64,000 nt of DNA from Pseudomonadaceae bacterium (GCA_900766265.1 CAAFUS010000005.1:62001-126000); one strand, 5' to 3'; positions 15,936-24,040 are shown, counted from the stretch's first letter. Notes: generated by a model from the letters alone, not told the origin. Translations and numbers: made by a program.

Positions 15936-16255
15936 AGCTGGTCCGCCTTCTTCTGCAGGACGCGCTTGGCCGCGGCGCGGCTGGCCTCGACGCCGAACAG
16001 GCCGACCATGCAGGCCAGGAAAACACCGGCCTGTTGCGGTGCGCCGATCAGCGACGGGCCGTAGGAGACGCCGACGCCGAGCATGCCGCACAGGGGCGCT
16101 TCCAGCGCGAGCTGCCGGAGCTTGCCGCCGCTGTAGATGATCCGCCACATGGCGATCAGGAAGGCGAGCCCGCCGGCGTAGATCGCAGGGAAGTTGTGTT
16201 CCAGCCAGGTGGCGAAGAACGCCCAGGTTTCCGGTCTGTCAGGCATCTTGTTCAT
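15932..16255 (-). CDS. phage holin (107 aa)
   Basis: Two or three hydrophobic segments are visible (AIYAGGLAFLIAMWRIIY, APLCGMLGVGVSY and AGVFLACMVGLFGVEA), followed by a basic tail RAAAKRVLQKKADQL. Size, topology and place directly before the endolysin fit a lambda-type holin of P2-like phages. Translation may begin at 16255 or at the Met codon 9 nt later, giving a possible dual start. Confidence 0.85.
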   Translation of the reverse strand: MNKMPDRPETWAFFATWLEHNFPAIYAGGLAFLIAMWRIIYSGGKLRQLALEAPLCGMLGVGVSYGPSLIGAPQQAGVFLACMVGLFGVEASRAAAKRVLQKKADQL

Positions 16256-16258
16256 TCC

Positions 16259-16468
16259 TCAATCCCACAGGTTCACCATTGGGCGTTGTTCGGCCTGGAC
16301 GGCCACGTCTGGCAGCGCGACGAGCGTGCCGTTGGGGATGACCGGGCCGAGGTCGGCCAAGCCAGGGTTGGCATCGAGGACCTGCTCGACCACGCCCGCG
16401 GTGCGCCCGTAGTGGCGCCAGCAGATGGCGTCGACAGTGTCGCCTTGCTGGGCGCGCAGGCTGGCCAT
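16259..16468 (-). CDS. X: tail protein gpX (69 aa)
   Basis: This is a small LysM-like protein that binds at the tail hub. The segment GDTVDAICWRHYGRTAGVVEQVLDANPGLADLGPVIPNGTLVALP is fully diagnostic. Its ATG overlaps the stop of L by one base. Confidence 0.94.
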   Translation of the reverse strand: MASLRAQQGDTVDAICWRHYGRTAGVVEQVLDANPGLADLGPVIPNGTLVALPDVAVQAEQRPMVNLWD

Positions 16469-16932
16469 CAGATCAGCTCCACGGTGGTATGCACGCGGCC
16501 GAGGATGCTGCGGATCGCCCAGCGGGCGTCGCGGCGGTATTCGTCGGCGGTCGGGGTCAGGGCATCGGCGCGTTCGGCACCGTCGCCGGTGGCGCTGTAG
16601 TCGCGCATGCGCTCGGCCAGTTCTGCGCCGGCGCTGCAGTAGATGGCGCGGCGGTAGAGGTGCAGCAGCTCGCTTTCGCCCTGAATGAAATCCGCGGGTA
16701 CCTCGGCCAGGCTTTCACGGCCGGCGGCGAGGTTGGAGAACTTGAAGCCCTTGAGTTCGCGGTTGACCTCGATCACCGCGTTGACCGCAGCGGTTTCAAG
16801 CCGCGCATCGGTGACACTGCCGTCAAGGCGCAGCGATTCGCGCATGTGCTGGCCGTCCAGGTCGGGGAACCAGCCATCGTTGGTGATGGGGTGCGGCGCG
16901 TGGCTGCCCCCTGATGCGATGAATGCGCTCAT
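16468..16932 (-). CDS. L: head completion protein gpL (154 aa)
   Basis: The protein finishes DNA-filled heads. It has NDGWFPDLDGQHMRESLRLDGSVTDARLETAAVNAVIEVNREL, the standard P2 L sequence pattern, and then YRRAIYCSAGAELAERMRDYSATGDG. Length is near the family norm. A gap of 98 bp separates it from M. Confidence 0.93.
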   Translation of the reverse strand: MSAFIASGGSHAPHPITNDGWFPDLDGQHMRESLRLDGSVTDARLETAAVNAVIEVNRELKGFKFSNLAAGRESLAEVPADFIQGESELLHLYRRAIYCSAGAELAERMRDYSATGDGAERADALTPTADEYRRDARWAIRSILGRVHTTVELI

Positions 16933-17030
16933 GAATTCTTTCCCTGGTTCGGCGGTGGTCGGGGCTTCACGACAAGGCCAAGGAGAAAGCCTGTCGATCC
17001 GCCCCGAGCCGCCGAGTGCGTGGGGGACGC

Positions 17031-17849
17031 TCAGTTAGCGGGTGGCTCGCAGGTACCGGAGTCGGTGCCCTGCTCGCCTTGGTCGGGTTGATCGCCTTCG
17101 CCCTTGTCGGGGCTGGCGGTCTCGTCGACCGGTGGCTCGCCGGTACCGGTGTCGGTCGGCTCGCTTTCCGCTTGTTTCTTCAGGAGGCGCACGACGCGCT
17201 CCAGATCCTTCTTGCCGCCGCAATTGCTGTGCAGGTCGATGGCCTTGGTCAGCTGCGCCTTGGCCCGCTCGAGCAGTTCGCCGCCGAGCTGCTGCTCGTC
17301 GACCTTGCTGAGCAATGCCTTGCCGGTAGCCAGCAGCAACTTGGCACGCACCTGGTCGGGCATGTCGTGCGGATCGGTGATGGTCAGCGCCTGCTCGAGC
17401 ACGAACAGCGGGAAGTCACCCTCGGCCTTCTGCACCTTGAGCGCCGCGTTGGCGATCTCCTCGGCCAGCAGGCAGCCGGTGGTGCGCTCGAAGCGGTCCG
17501 GCATCTGCAGGCTGTGCTTGAGCACATAGGCACCGATGGTCAGCGCGTCGGCAAACTCGCCGGCATCGATGCACCAGACCATCAACGTGGTTAGCACATC
17601 GTCCTGAGCGCCATTGCCGGCGGACAGCACACCCTCGATATAGGGCGCGTAGGCCGGAATCAGCAGGCGCTTGAGCTCGGCCTTGCCCTGCTCCGACTGC
17701 ACCTGCTTGAGGCGCAGCCGGTCCTGGTTGAGTTGCAGCAGCTGCTGTTCGTAGGCGGTGGCGCCGGCCATGGAACGCTCCGGCGTTACCTCGGCGGCCT
17801 GCAGGGCTGCGCGCTTGCGCAGCTGGTTGCGTTGGGCTGGGCTGAGCAT
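17031..17849 (-). CDS. M: small terminase subunit gpM (272 aa)
   Basis: This subunit recognises cos and works with gpP in packaging. It begins MLSPAQRNQLRKRAALQAAE and has VLTTLMVWCIDAGEFADALTIGAYVLKHSLQMPDRF in the middle, both conserved. The C-terminal 40 residues are an acidic Pro/Gly/Glu tail containing two copies of a TDxGTxEPP motif, and the DNA there contains a 26-bp near-repeat (17041-17066 and 17141-17166). The tail is probably variable and non-catalytic. Confidence 0.92.
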   Translation of the reverse strand: MLSPAQRNQLRKRAALQAAEVTPERSMAGATAYEQQLLQLNQDRLRLKQVQSEQGKAELKRLLIPAYAPYIEGVLSAGNGAQDDVLTTLMVWCIDAGEFADALTIGAYVLKHSLQMPDRFERTTGCLLAEEIANAALKVQKAEGDFPLFVLEQALTITDPHDMPDQVRAKLLLATGKALLSKVDEQQLGGELLERAKAQLTKAIDLHSNCGGKKDLERVVRLLKKQAESEPTDTGTGEPPVDETASPDKGEGDQPDQGEQGTDSGTCEPPAN

Positions 17850-17852
17850 GGC

Positions 17853-18863
17853 TTACACCGCCTCGATGTTTTCGACCAGGGCGACCAGACCGAAATCCTC
17901 GATTACGTAGGCGTCGTTGCTCGACTGATAATCAGCGACGCGGTCGTACTCCGGCTCGTCCTTCACATGGCGGCGGCGAGCGCCCTCCTGGAAGTAGATG
18001 GAGAGGTTGCTGAGCGTGGTGACCAGCACGGTACCGGCCGGGAAGAACGGCGCGTCGACGATCGGCAGGCCGCCCAGGCGGGCCTTGGTGACGATCTGGT
18101 CAGCGGCGTTCTCTTCCACGTTGCTTGCGGCGCCCTTCTCGACCGCAGCGAGCAGCTTGTCGTGCAGCAGGTCCCGGGAAACCATGACCACCAGGTTGGG
18201 GTGGTTGCGGTGCCACGGCTCGAGCATTTGCACGGCGTCGAACACCACGCCGTCCAGGGTTTTGTAATCCCCGCCGGCGCCGATGGTGACTTTTCCGGAA
18301 GCGTCGACTACCTCGTCCAGTACGCGGTCCGGGGCACCGGTGCGGATCTTCTCCAGCCAGCCGATGTTGACGTCTTGCAGCAGCGGGTTGGCGGCGATAT
18401 CGGACGCCGCCGCCGCGCTGGTGCCGTTGAAGCCGATCATGATGCGATCAAGCGCTTGGCGCTCGGTGATGGCGGCGGACAGCCGCGCCTGGAAATCCTT
18501 GAACTTGGCCCAGGCGTCGATGAGCGCATAGGGGAAAGAACTGTCGAAGTTGGTCTGCTTGCAGGAATAGGTGTCTTTGCTCAGCGCGCTGCGCTCGACC
18601 GGATTGCGGCGCCCGCCATTCTTGGTGTTGGTGCGGCTGGCAATCGGGCCATTGACCCCCAGCAGCAACGCTTCGCCTTCCTGCTGTTCGACGCCGATGA
18701 TGTTGATGCGCTTGAGCAAGCCGCTGGCCTCCTGGATGGCGGTTTCCAGCTTCTGCTGCACGGTGGGGGCGACGTTGAATTTCTCGGTGGCGTTGTCAAC
18801 GCCGTTGAGCTTGGCCACCTGCTGCAGGTAGCCATTGAACAGTTTGCGGGTTTCGTTACGCAT
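17853..18863 (-). CDS. N: major capsid protein gpN (336 aa)
   Basis: The N-terminus MRNETRKLFNGYLQQVAKLNGVDNATEKFNVAPTVQQKLE is the P2 N delta-domain that is normally clipped by the scaffold protease. The body contains LLKRINIIGVEQQEGEALLLGVNGPIASRTNT. Length is close to P2 N (357). It lies 42 nt after O and 3 nt before M. Confidence 0.96.
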   Translation of the reverse strand: MRNETRKLFNGYLQQVAKLNGVDNATEKFNVAPTVQQKLETAIQEASGLLKRINIIGVEQQEGEALLLGVNGPIASRTNTKNGGRRNPVERSALSKDTYSCKQTNFDSSFPYALIDAWAKFKDFQARLSAAITERQALDRIMIGFNGTSAAAASDIAANPLLQDVNIGWLEKIRTGAPDRVLDEVVDASGKVTIGAGGDYKTLDGVVFDAVQMLEPWHRNHPNLVVMVSRDLLHDKLLAAVEKGAASNVEENAADQIVTKARLGGLPIVDAPFFPAGTVLVTTLSNLSIYFQEGARRRHVKDEPEYDRVADYQSSNDAYVIEDFGLVALVENIEAV

Positions 18864-18905
18864 GGGGTACTCCGATGATGGGCGGCTGCTGGCAGGTGCC
18901 TGGGG

Positions 18906-19748
18906 TTAAAACTCGGCGAGAACGATGCCGTCACCGCCGGAAACTGGTGGGCGTTTTTGCTGGCTGTGGTCTTCGGTGGTGCCGAGTTTTTCGGTCAGTT
19001 CAGTGACGGTTGCCTCGAGCTGGGTGACCTTCTTGTCCAGGGCTTTGGCATCGACGCTGTACGCCTCCAGGCTCGCCTGCTGCTTTTCGGCGAACTCCAC
19101 CAGGGAAGTGACCGCCTCGCCGATCTCACCGAACTGGTTATCGGTTTCCTTGCCCTTGGCGAACAGGGCCTTCACGCGAGCGGCGAGATCTTTGAAGGCG
19201 CCGGGCTGCTCGGTGAGCTCGTCGAACTCCAGCTCCACTTCCTCGGCGGCGGTGAACAGGTTGTCCGGATGCTGTTTGCGGTTTGCGAGGGTGCCGTGCT
19301 TGGCGCTGAATTCGAGCGCTTCGGTACCCAGGCTGGCGGGGCTGTCGGTGATGGCCAGGCCGATGAGGTAGGCCTTGCCGGTGTCAGCGAACTTGGGTTG
19401 GACCTCGATCGAGGTGTAGATCTTTTGCCCTTTCTTGTTCAGCGCCAGCAGCGCTTCATTGGGCGCGAGCTGTGCGTAGAGGGCGAGCTTCTGCTTGCCA
19501 TCGATCTCGACTTCTTCGGCCTTGACTGCCAGCACGTCGCCGTAAGCGCCGAACGGGCTCTCCGGCGCGATGCCCTTGATGTGTTCGCAGTTGATGCGGG
19601 CACCGTAGGTGGCCGGGTTGTACTGGGCTGCAATGTCTTCGAGCCAGCTGCGCTCAATGGTGCGGCCATCGGTGGTCGCGCCTTCAACGGCGATGCGAGT
19701 CCACTTGGAGCGGAATTTCTTCTCGGGCTTGGTGGCGTTGGCGGCCAT
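18906..19748 (-). CDS. O: capsid scaffolding protein with serine protease, gpO (280 aa)
   Basis: gpO guides shell assembly and cleaves itself and gpN. By spacing with the P2 triad, likely catalytic residues are Asp27, His56 (in RINCEHIKG) and Ser113 (in KIYTSIEVQPKF). The C-terminal third (about 190-265) is a coiled-coil scaffold with ATVTELTEKLG. It is divergent from P across a 154-bp promoter region. Confidence 0.94.
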   Translation of the reverse strand: MAANATKPEKKFRSKWTRIAVEGATTDGRTIERSWLEDIAAQYNPATYGARINCEHIKGIAPESPFGAYGDVLAVKAEEVEIDGKQKLALYAQLAPNEALLALNKKGQKIYTSIEVQPKFADTGKAYLIGLAITDSPASLGTEALEFSAKHGTLANRKQHPDNLFTAAEEVELEFDELTEQPGAFKDLAARVKALFAKGKETDNQFGEIGEAVTSLVEFAEKQQASLEAYSVDAKALDKKVTQLEATVTELTEKLGTTEDHSQQKRPPVSGGDGIVLAEF

Positions 19749-19836
19749 GCGGTCTGTCCTCGATCGGTAGCTGCTGGGTGCAGTTGCTGTGAGGGCATGG
19801 TCGGCAGGCCGCGCAATGCGGGCAATCTGCCTGCCA

Positions 19837-19855
19837 TGGATGGGCGGCAGGTACA
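19837..19855 (+). promoter_or_regulatory. operator-like dyad in the O/P divergent promoter region
   Basis: TGGATGGGCGGCAGGTACA shares the TG.A.GGGC.GC.G.TACA pattern with the two dyads at 8932 and 13410. A CGCGCGCG tract (19877-19884) follows at 21 bp on the plus strand, and gene P starts 48 nt from the dyad. It might serve P-Q, O-N-M-L or both; the plus orientation matches the other sites better. Confidence 0.5.
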
Positions 19856-19902
19856 GGGCGCCCCGCTAACGGGCCTCGCGCGCGGGCGGCAGCATCGGCG
19901 CC

Positions 19903-21666
19903 ATGAATACCGCCACCGAACTACCCGCCCAACGTGATAACCGCCGCCAGGCCAAATTCCTGTACTGGACGGGCTGGCGCATCACCGATATCGCCGACTA
20001 TCTGGACGAGAAGGAAAAGACCGTCCACAGCTGGAAGACCCGCGACGAGTGGGACCGGGCGGACAACGTCGAGCGTATCGGCGGTGCGCTCGAAGCGCGG
20101 TTGGTGCAGCTGATCCTGAAGGACGGCAAGACGGGGGGTGACTTCAAGGAAATCGACCTGCTACACCGGCAACTGGAGCGGCAGGCGCGAATCGAGCGGT
20201 TCAAGGGTGGCGGTACCGAAACGGACCTGAATCCGAATCTGGCGAAGCGTAACGAGGGGCCGAAGAAGGCACCCAAGCGCAACGAGTTCGCCGAGGAGCA
20301 TGTCGAGCAGCTCGAGGAGGCCTTCCGCGATGGGTGCTTCGGCTATCAGCTGGACTGGTACCGGGCGGGCAATCAGCGCACGCGGGCGATTCTCAAGAGC
20401 CGGCAGATCGGGGCGACGTATTACTTCGCCCGCGAGGCGTTGATCGATGCGCTGTTGACCGGGCGCAACCAGATTTTCCTCAGCGCTTCGAAGAATCAGG
20501 CGCACATCTTCAAGGCGTATATCCAGGCGTTCGCTCGTGAGGTGTGCCAGGTCGAGCTGACCGGTGATCCGATCATCCTGGCCAACGGCGCCGAGCTACA
20601 TTTCCTCGGTACCAACGCGCGCACGGCCCAGGGCTATCACGGCAATTTCTATTTCGACGAATTCTTCTGGACGTTCAAGTTCAACGAACTGAACAAGGTC
20701 GCCAGCGGCATGGCAATGCAGAAGCAATACCGCCGCACCTACTTCTCGACGCCCTCCTCGATGGCCCATGAGGCCTATTCTTTCTGGACGGGCGAGCGCT
20801 TCAACAAGGGCAAGCCGGCGGCGCAGCGGATCAGCATCGACGTTTCGCATGACGCCCTCCAGCGGGGACGCCTGTGCGAGGACCGGATCTGGCGGCAGAT
20901 CGTCACCATCCTGGATGCCGAGGCCCGTGGCTGCGATCTGTTCGACATCGAGGAGCTGCGCCTGGAGTACAGCGCGGACGCCTACGCAAACCTGCTGATG
21001 TGCCAGTTTGTGGACGATGGCGCGAGCATTTTCCCGCTCACGGTGCTGCAGCCTTGCATGGTGGACAGCTGGATCGAGTGGGACGAGGACTACAAACCGT
21101 TCGCCGATCGGCCGTTCGGCGATCGCCAGGTGTGGGTGGGCTATGACCCCGCGGAAACCGGCGACAGCGCCGGCTTGGTGGTGGTGGCACCGCCACTGGT
21201 ACCGGGCGGCAAGTTCCGTGTGCTCGAGCGCCACCAGTTCCGCGGTATGGACTTCGCCGCCCAGGCCGAGGCGATCCGCCGGGTGACGCTGCGCTATTGG
21301 GTGACCTACATCGGCATCGACATGACGGGGATGGGTTCGGGCGTGGCGCAGCTGGTGAAGTCGTTCTTCCCTGGACTGACCACCTTCAGCTACTCGCCGG
21401 AGGTGAAGACACGCCTGGTGCTCAAGGCCTACGACGTGATCCACAAGGGCCGGCTCGAATTCGACGCCGGGTGGACCGACCTCGCGTCCTCGCTGATGGC
21501 GATCCGCAAGACCACCACGGCCAGCGGCCGACAGATGACCTACACCGCCGGCCGGAACGATGAAACCGGCCATGCCGACCTGGCCTGGGCGCTGTTCCAT
21601 GCCCTGCACAACGAACCGCTCGAGGGCATGACCGCCCAGAACACCAGCTTTATGGAGATCTACTGA
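19903..21666 (+). CDS. P: large terminase ATPase/nuclease gpP (587 aa)
   Basis: This is the packaging motor. The N-terminus has a helix-turn-helix-like piece (FLYWTGWRITDIADYLDEKEKTVHSWKTRDEW). The Walker-A-like loop is LKSRQIGATYYFAR at about residue 166, and the Walker B is YFDEFFW at about 250. The C-terminal RNase-H-like nuclease has VGYDPAETGDSAG at about 410 and GIDMTGMGSG at about 470. Length equals P2 P (590). The stop overlaps the start of Q by one base. Confidence 0.95.
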   Translation: MNTATELPAQRDNRRQAKFLYWTGWRITDIADYLDEKEKTVHSWKTRDEWDRADNVERIGGALEARLVQLILKDGKTGGDFKEIDLLHRQLERQARIERFKGGGTETDLNPNLAKRNEGPKKAPKRNEFAEEHVEQLEEAFRDGCFGYQLDWYRAGNQRTRAILKSRQIGATYYFAREALIDALLTGRNQIFLSASKNQAHIFKAYIQAFAREVCQVELTGDPIILANGAELHFLGTNARTAQGYHGNFYFDEFFWTFKFNELNKVASGMAMQKQYRRTYFSTPSSMAHEAYSFWTGERFNKGKPAAQRISIDVSHDALQRGRLCEDRIWRQIVTILDAEARGCDLFDIEELRLEYSADAYANLLMCQFVDDGASIFPLTVLQPCMVDSWIEWDEDYKPFADRPFGDRQVWVGYDPAETGDSAGLVVVAPPLVPGGKFRVLERHQFRGMDFAAQAEAIRRVTLRYWVTYIGIDMTGMGSGVAQLVKSFFPGLTTFSYSPEVKTRLVLKAYDVIHKGRLEFDAGWTDLASSLMAIRKTTTASGRQMTYTAGRNDETGHADLAWALFHALHNEPLEGMTAQNTSFMEIY

Positions 21667-22667
21667 TGACCACCGACATTGCCGCCGCCCGTACCCCCGG
21701 TATCGAGGCCTTCACCTTCGGCGATCCAATGCCAGTGCTCGATGGGCGCGAGATCCTGGACTACCTCGAATGCTGGCTCAACGGGCGGTGGTACGAACCG
21801 CCGCTTTCGCTGGATGGGCTGGCGAAGTCGACGCGGGCGAGCGTGTTCCTGCAGAGCGGGCTCAACTTCAAGCGCAACATGCTCGAGCGGACTTTCATCC
21901 CGCACAAGCTGCTGAGCCGGCAGGCCTTCGGCCAGTTTGCTCTGGACTGGTTGTGGTGTGGCAATGCGTATCTGGAGCGTCGGCACAACATGCTCGGCCA
22001 GGCCCTGAGCCTGCAGCCGACGCTGGCCAAGTACATGCGCCGCGGTGCGGACCTGGAAACCTACTACCAGGTGCGCGGCTGGAAAGACGAACATGAATTC
22101 GCGCCGGGCACCATCTGCCACCTGCGCGAGGCGGATATCAACCAGGAGGTGTACGGGTTGCCGGAATGGTTGTCGGCACTGCAGTCGGCGCTGCTGAACG
22201 AGTCGGCTACCCTCTTCCGCCGTCGCTACTACCAGAACGGGTCGCACGCCGGTTTCATCATGTACATGACGGACGCGGCGCAGAAAGAAGAGGACGTCGA
22301 CGCGCTGCGCCAGGCGTTGAAATCGGCCAAGGGACCGGGCAACTTCCGCAACCTGTTCATGTACGCGCCGGGCGGCAAGAAGGATGGCATCCAGCTATTG
22401 CCGGTGAGCGAGGTGGCGGCGAAAGATGAGTTCGGCTCGATCAAGAACATCAGCCGCGACGACCTGCTGGCCGCGCTGCGCATCCCGCCTCAGCTGATGG
22501 GTATCGTCCCGCAGAACGCCGGGGGGTTTGGCTCGCTGCGGGAGGCGGCCGAGGTGTGGGCGGTCAATGAGCTGGAGCCGATTCAGGCGCGGCTGGCTCA
22601 GGTGAATGAATGGGTTGGGGATGAGGTGATCCGGTTCAAGGAGTTTGAGTTGCCTGCCAAGAACTGA
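21666..22667 (+). CDS. Q: portal protein gpQ (333 aa)
   Basis: The portal dodecamer forms the DNA gate of the head. Diagnostic stretches are EAFTFGDPMPVLDGREILDYLECW near the start, DGIQLLPVSEVAAKDEFGSIKNISRDDLLAALRIPPQLMGI in the middle and AEVWAVNELEPIQARL at the end. Length is close to P2 Q (344). A strong terminator follows. Confidence 0.95.
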   Translation: MTTDIAAARTPGIEAFTFGDPMPVLDGREILDYLECWLNGRWYEPPLSLDGLAKSTRASVFLQSGLNFKRNMLERTFIPHKLLSRQAFGQFALDWLWCGNAYLERRHNMLGQALSLQPTLAKYMRRGADLETYYQVRGWKDEHEFAPGTICHLREADINQEVYGLPEWLSALQSALLNESATLFRRRYYQNGSHAGFIMYMTDAAQKEEDVDALRQALKSAKGPGNFRNLFMYAPGGKKDGIQLLPVSEVAAKDEFGSIKNISRDDLLAALRIPPQLMGIVPQNAGGFGSLREAAEVWAVNELEPIQARLAQVNEWVGDEVIRFKEFELPAKN

Positions 22668-22685
22668 TCACCGCCCCGCTAGACC

Positions 22686-22710
22686 GAAGCCGCCCTTGAG
22701 GCGGCTTTTT
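22686..22710. terminator. bidirectional intrinsic terminator after Q
   Basis: GAAGCCGCC CTTGA GGCGGCTT forms a stem followed by TTTT on the plus strand. The reverse side lies at the end of the DUF2513 gene, so it can serve both convergent transcripts. Confidence 0.85.
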
Positions 22711-23093
22711 TATAATTCGATACCGGTGAGTTCCGCAGCTTTCTTGCGGATGAAGCCCTTGGCCAAGTCGCCGATGAGTTCGATGCTAAACCCGCCAGCA
22801 GCCAGCGCGCCCTTGCGAGCTCGCTGCCATATCTCTTCACTCCTAACCGAGTCAGCGAAATCATGCCCTTCCCATGTGAGGCGCTTGAACATGAATTCGC
22901 TGAGCGCCCCCGTACCGCCCTGGTCGATCAGGCCGGCTTCTACCAGCAAGTCCAGGTGGTATATCACCTGATCCTCGGTGTAACCATCAACGACCAGCTC
23001 AGAGTACTCATACATGTAGATGCTGCCGGCACCCTGCTCCAAATCTTCGAGCTTAAGCAGCAGATTCCGGACTAGGTCCATATCTCGTTTCAT
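22710..23093 (-). CDS. DUF2513-like protein (127 aa)
   Basis: The sequence MKRDMDLVRNLLLKLEDLEQG, with VDGYTEDQVIYHLDLLVEAGLIDQ and then RLTWEGHDFADSVRSEEIWQ, matches the winged-helix-like DUF2513 pattern as I know it. The C-terminus is a helix with Gly/Ala and Lys. The function of the family is unknown; a DNA-binding role is possible from the fold. It is translationally coupled (ATGA) to the 87-aa gene upstream. The pair sits between portal and cos, where P2 itself has nothing, so it is likely cargo. Confidence 0.7.
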   Translation of the reverse strand: MKRDMDLVRNLLLKLEDLEQGAGSIYMYEYSELVVDGYTEDQVIYHLDLLVEAGLIDQGGTGALSEFMFKRLTWEGHDFADSVRSEEIWQRARKGALAAGGFSIELIGDLAKGFIRKKAAELTGIEL

Positions 23094-23353
23094 CTATCGG
23101 ACTCCAAGACATCAAGGGCAACATGCCGATCCAGACCATCGCGCGCCCTGGCGGTGAACGAGTCAGCTTCCGGCCCGGTCAGCAGGCCAAGCTCGTCGAG
23201 GCACTCTATGCGTGCGCTTATTGACGCAAATATCGCTTGCGCTTCCTCTACGCTGTAACGCCGCGATGCCGGCCCCCCTTCGCCTAAAAGCTCCCGGAGA
23301 TCCATACGGATCATCGCTTTCTGACCTTCAACAGCTTCGCGGCTCACTTTCAT
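23090..23353 (-). CDS. unknown small protein paired with the DUF2513 gene (87 aa)
   Basis: The protein starts MKVSREAVEGQKAMIRMDLRELLGEGGPASRRYSVEEAQ and is acidic and helical throughout. There is no membrane segment and no motif that I recognise. The stop overlaps the start of the DUF2513 gene, so a stoichiometric pair (two-component cargo, possibly antitoxin/toxin-like or regulator/effector) is conceivable but unsupported. Confidence 0.6.
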   Translation of the reverse strand: MKVSREAVEGQKAMIRMDLRELLGEGGPASRRYSVEEAQAIFASISARIECLDELGLLTGPEADSFTARARDGLDRHVALDVLESDR

Positions 23354-23440
23354 AAATCGACTCTCTCCGTGTGTCTTGCCACATACCAGCCCTCATTTTG
23401 AATCAGCAGGGTTGAATCGGCCAGACCAAGCCAGAGTTGG

Positions 23441-23467
23441 CGCGCGCCGTTTTCCCCCCACCTCACC
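23441..23467 (-). other. candidate cos site
   Basis: Read on the minus strand, GGTGAGGTGGGGGGAAAA is followed by CGGCGCGCG. From memory, the P2 cohesive end reads GGCGAGGCGGGGAAAGCAC followed by a GCGCGC run. The match has the right orientation: in both cases the sequence runs toward the 3' end of the portal gene. It is only a sequence resemblance. Confidence 0.5.
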
Positions 23468-23638
23468 TGCGGGCTAAATAGGTCGCTTTCACTGCAGCCC
23501 TGCACATGGCCCCAGGCGGCCCAGCGTTTGCGCCGGCGATGCGATCAGCAGTCGGGAAATACCTGCGGAACCCTGCAAGGGTGCGTCTCACAGACAGCAG
23601 CGCAGAGGCCCCAGAAGTCAGAGCGGATTTCAGAAATG

Positions 23639-23912
23639 GGTAATTTTGGTAAGCAGTGTGATTGTCACGGCTGTAAGCCGCGTATTTGCTGGGCTGGAGC
23701 GATTACCTCGAAAGGTAATTTGAGGTAAGGCAAAAGGTAATTTTTTTGTAAGTGTCTGATTTTAAAGGGTTCAGGGTTTATGGCTGCTAACCACTGATTT
23801 AGGTAATTCGATTACCAATTTATTACCCTATTATTACCTTTAACAAAACACTGCAATGCCTTGATTATAGCGGGTTTTCGGACGTGTCAGAATCGAGATT
23901 ACCTAAATTACC
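23639..23912. repeat. iteron-like array of GGTAA/TTACC motifs
   Basis: Six GGTAAT or GGTAAG copies begin at 23639, 23648, 23714, 23724, 23736 and 23802. Six ATTACC copies begin at 23702, 23811, 23822, 23833, 23898 and 23907. Local spacings are 9-12 bp, with 23811/23822/23833 exactly 11 bp apart, so many copies face the same side of the helix. GGTAAT-TCG-ATTACC at 23802-23816 is a perfect dyad. Confidence 0.75.
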
Positions 23913-24040
23913 CTTTTCCGATGGGTCAACCAAAATCGTGGTCAGCCCGCGCCTGAGTGAGTTTTCCCGCACTCACCCGCATATTCATGGGAACACGCTG
24001 GGAAGATACTCGCGCTCTTTCGGCTTGCTTCAGAAACGCG

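Larger units (their letters stand above)
965..23467 (-). mobile_element. P2/phiCTX-like prophage, late (structural and lysis) region
   Basis: This region has the complete P2-type late gene order: D-U-T-E'/E-FII-FI-G-H-I-J-W-V-S-R-Rz1/Rz-endolysin-holin-X-L-M-N-O on the minus strand and P-Q divergent on the plus strand, then a cos-like sequence. Head, neck, contractile tail, fibre and lysis genes are all open, so this is a phage late module and not an R-type tailocin, which would lack capsid and terminase genes. No integrase, CI or Cox repressor, or gpA-like replication protein is present inside the window. The left boundary is uncertain: umuC and the 53-aa gene might also belong. The right boundary may reach the 3' end of tRNA-Leu at 24076. 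Confidence 0.9.

Noticed and set aside
19837..19855. A second dyad for the O promoter on the minus strand
   Set aside because: I searched 19749-19836 by eye and saw no further TGT/ACA dyad with a CG tract, so only one site is reported there.
965..23467. R-type tailocin (pyocin) interpretation
   Set aside because: Capsid (N), scaffold (O), terminase (M, P), portal (Q) and head completion (L) genes are all intact, which tailocins lack.
23528..23728. 66-codon plus-strand frame in the gene-free stretch
   Set aside because: Composition is unlike a protein (MRRRCDQQSGNTCG), there is no ribosome site, and it runs through the repeat array.
23639..23912. CRISPR array interpretation of the short repeats
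   Set aside because: The repeats are only 6-7 bp, appear in both orientations and have 9-66 bp spacing without unique spacers; no cas genes are near.
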